Of a stretch of 64,000 nucleotides of DNA, positions 62,404 through 64,000 are shown piece after piece. A program made the translations under genes and the position numbers. Location of the stretch: contig CANMOV010000008.1 of NCBI GenBank assembly GCA_947499565.1, positions 1-64,000 on the forward strand, given 5' to 3'. Source of the DNA: an uncultured Croceitalea sp. (GTDB lineage Bacteria > Bacteroidota > Bacteroidia > Flavobacteriales > Flavobacteriaceae). Numbering within the stretch: the stretch's first letter is position 1; every line of letters starts with the position of its first letter. Under the pieces are notes generated by a model, which saw only the letters and a program-made list of their open reading frames with translations, had not been told where the DNA came from and searched no databases.

Positions 62404-62487
62404 ATGTACATTCGCGAAAAAGTGAAAAAACTCGAGGATAAAGTTAAAACGTTAGAAGAGCTATATCGGGAACTGAAGCAGGAGTAA
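62404..62487 (+). pseudogene. 3' fragment of the coiled-coil lipoprotein (copy C)
   Basis: The 27-codon frame MYIREKVKKLEDKVKTLEELYRELKQE matches the end of copy A (EKVKELENKVKKLEELYEQLERK). No signal or lipobox precedes it. The flank after the stop also resembles the flank of copy A (AATTTTGAACC). Confidence 0.82.
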
Positions 62488-62613
62488 TAGTTTCAAAGTA
62501 GATAAATGTATAACAACAATTTTGAACCCTTTAACGTTGATTGCGCCCATTAAGTAATCAAGCACGATGTACTTCTTAAATTTTCTAAAATCGTAACAAA
62601 AAACTAAAGAATT

Positions 62614-63486
62614 ATGAAATATAAAATACTATTGTCTTCATATCTCCTGAGTTTTTTATTGTCTTGCCAAACCGATAAATCTGTAAAAAGAGATTTAGCA
62701 ACGGGTTTAATCTCCGAAGGCGAGGGCATTAGTTGTGACGAAGTTCACTTGTCTGATGGAAAAGCAAGTTTAAAAAGAAACACCTTTGTTTATGGTGAAA
62801 AGTTTCATTTAAATTTTGACAATATTTCTGGTTTTGAAAGAGTGGGTAATAATGTATTTCCTGGCATGGAGCTTCTTGTTACAGGACAAAAGGGTGATAC
62901 CATAATGCATAATCCAGACCTATATAGTAGCAGTTCAAACGGAATTAATATTTCACCTCTACTATTACAAGCAAAAATAACTGCTGCCAATCCAATACAC
63001 TCAAATAACACCTATACTTTAAATGTGAATATTTGGGATAAGAAAGGTGAAGGAACCTATAAATCTGAAATGGATTTCACTGTAACTCCAAACACTTATA
63101 TCGAATTTGAAAACAACAATATTTCTTACGATGAGATTTATATGTTTTCACAGAAAAGAAATAGTGTTATAACAGGAAATGAGGCAAAATTGAATGAGAA
63201 TATATATATGATATTTGAGGGGCTTGAAGGATTTAAAATAGAAGATGGAAAAGCCAATATTGGATTAAGTATAAAAGGCATTGATTCTGAAGGGCAAATT
63301 ATTTTAAACGAGACAGATTTAGTAGGTGATTCAAGAATAGAGGTTACTGAACTAAAGAATCGACTGTCTCCAAATTTTATTTTTTCCGGTTCAAACATAA
63401 AGAATCCCGTTTCTTGTGAAATTACTATTTGGGACAAAAAAAGCGATAACAGAATTAAAGTATTAACAGAGTTGAGGATAAAATAA
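62614..63486 (+). CDS. lipoprotein of unknown function
   Basis: 290 residues with lipobox LLSCQT (Cys18). Two tandem halves share a pattern ending INVWDKKGEGTYKS and ITIWDKKSDNRIK (NIWDKK at residue ~150 and ~278), so it is an internal duplication of a beta-sandwich-like domain. Extracytoplasmic. No known family. Confidence 0.6.
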   Translation: MKYKILLSSYLLSFLLSCQTDKSVKRDLATGLISEGEGISCDEVHLSDGKASLKRNTFVYGEKFHLNFDNISGFERVGNNVFPGMELLVTGQKGDTIMHNPDLYSSSSNGINISPLLLQAKITAANPIHSNNTYTLNVNIWDKKGEGTYKSEMDFTVTPNTYIEFENNNISYDEIYMFSQKRNSVITGNEAKLNENIYMIFEGLEGFKIEDGKANIGLSIKGIDSEGQIILNETDLVGDSRIEVTELKNRLSPNFIFSGSNIKNPVSCEITIWDKKSDNRIKVLTELRIK

Positions 63487-63571
63487 ATCTCCTTAGAAAT
63501 AAATAATAACTATTAGTTATAATTACATCATAGAAGCTGTACTTTAATCTTAAAAAATATAGCCATTGCAT

Positions 63572-63663
63572 TAGAACCATAATTTGATTTTGAATGGAAT
63601 CTTGAAGAACAGATAAAAAGAACAACAGAGTTTGAAAGAGAGCTCAGCAAGACACACAATTAA
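63572..63663 (+). pseudogene. partial copy of DUF6624 gene 3' end
   Basis: TTTGATTTTGAATGGAATCT, the following GAACAGATAAAAAGAAC and the end ACACACAATTAA align with the last 80 nt of the gene at 57280-57957 (differences scattered). The rest of the gene is absent. Confidence 0.85.
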
Positions 63664-63679
63664 GTATAAAATTAAAATA

Positions 63680-64000
63680 ATGGAAAAACATAAAATCATA
63701 TCAGCAGTTCACCTTTTCTTAATCGATAATACTGATAGAGTTCTATTGTCAAGAAGATTTAAAACGGGGTATGAAGATGGTAATTATAGTCTGATTGCGG
63801 GACATTTAGAAAGAAATGAAACAATAAAACAAGCAATGGTTAGAGAAGCAAAAGAAGAAGCCGGAATTGATATTGAATTGAGTGACCTTAAAGTAGTCCA
63901 CGTTATGCACAGAAAAGCAGAAAACGAAACTGAATTAAGCAGAATCGACTTCTTCTTAAAAACCACAAAATGGAATGGTAATATTGAAATAAAAGAAAAA
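63680..64000 (+). CDS. NUDIX hydrolase (3' truncated by the window)
   Basis: Begins ATG at 63680 and remains open to the window end (107 codons). Nudix box GHLERNETIKQAMVREAKEEAG fits G-x5-E-x7-R-E-x2-E-E-x-G. N-terminus MEKHKIISAVHLFLIDN. Hydrolyses a nucleoside diphosphate linked to X; substrate unknown. Confidence 0.9.
   Translation, partial: MEKHKIISAVHLFLIDNTDRVLLSRRFKTGYEDGNYSLIAGHLERNETIKQAMVREAKEEAGIDIELSDLKVVHVMHRKAENETELSRIDFFLKTTKWNGNIEIKEK

Noticed and set aside
17101-64000. Right-hand attachment repeat of the tRNA-Lys 3' end
   Set aside because: Scanned by eye for copies of the T-arm and acceptor end; none found in the window. It may lie beyond or be lost.
26600-64000. Integron cassette array
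   Set aside because: The gene types (GNAT, DinB, NUDIX, SnoaL) recall cassette cargo, but no integron integrase and no regular attC series separates the genes.

Overview
The window looks like chromosome of a marine Flavobacteriaceae member (Bacteroidota). The evidence is low GC, several promoters of the Bacteroidota sigma-A type (TTG, about 20 bp, TAnnTTTG), a transketolase split into two genes, PorT-like and TonB-dependent outer-membrane proteins, LytTR two-component systems, weak ribosome binding sites, and the core order thrS-infC-rpmI-rplT. I cannot name the genus.

Region 1 (1-17.2 kb) is conserved core: thrS, infC (rare ATA start), rpmI, rplT, a GDSL esterase, YjbQ, a Cof-type HAD phosphatase, a secreted protein often called asparagine synthetase B, dnaB, accA, an LptF/LptG permease, tgt, the transketolase pair, an outer-membrane barrel, a secreted FKBP lipoprotein, an S4 RNA-binding protein, a phosphoribosyltransferase, aroK and tRNA-Lys(TTT).

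Region 2 (17.2-26.6 kb) starts beside the tRNA. It looks like a decayed mobilizable island: an IntDOT-like tyrosine recombinase behind nested inverted repeats, a BfmA/BtgA-like mobilization protein, a small gene broken by one stop codon, a RadC/JAB protein, SSB, an orphan terminator and an N-terminally truncated OmpA fragment. A tight operon follows: TonB-dependent receptor, LytS-type histidine kinase, LytTR regulator. A 21-bp-period direct repeat of LytTR type lies just upstream of it.

Region 3 (26.6-64 kb) is an AT-rich accessory region of small stand-alone enzymes and lipoproteins: NTF2/SnoaL, DinB, GNAT, aldo/keto reductase, ATP-grasp, CGNR protein, several methyltransferases, many alpha/beta hydrolases, a serine hydrolase, a PNPOx-like protein, a phosphoesterase, GH3, a COQ4-like protein and NUDIX. 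It also holds three Crp/Fnr regulators, a second LytS/LytTR pair and two ECF sigma factors. It is full of partial duplications, often only the 3' end of a gene: ankyrin gene, DUF6624 gene, hydrolase-sigma cassette, coiled-coil lipoprotein.

Three regulatory patterns tie this region together. (a) Three perfect TTGAT-N4-ATCAA palindromes lie next to the two Crp/Fnr genes whose recognition helices keep the ExxSR motif; two sit at near-identical distances from -7-like boxes ahead of methyltransferase genes. (b) A motif GTGAYTTTTT-N12-YACTWATYA with invariant spacing lies upstream of four genes for exported proteins, in the region that also carries two ECF sigma factors. (c) LytTR-like direct repeats lie at both LytS/LytTR loci. 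No CRISPR array, rRNA, complete insertion sequence or known defence system was recognised.
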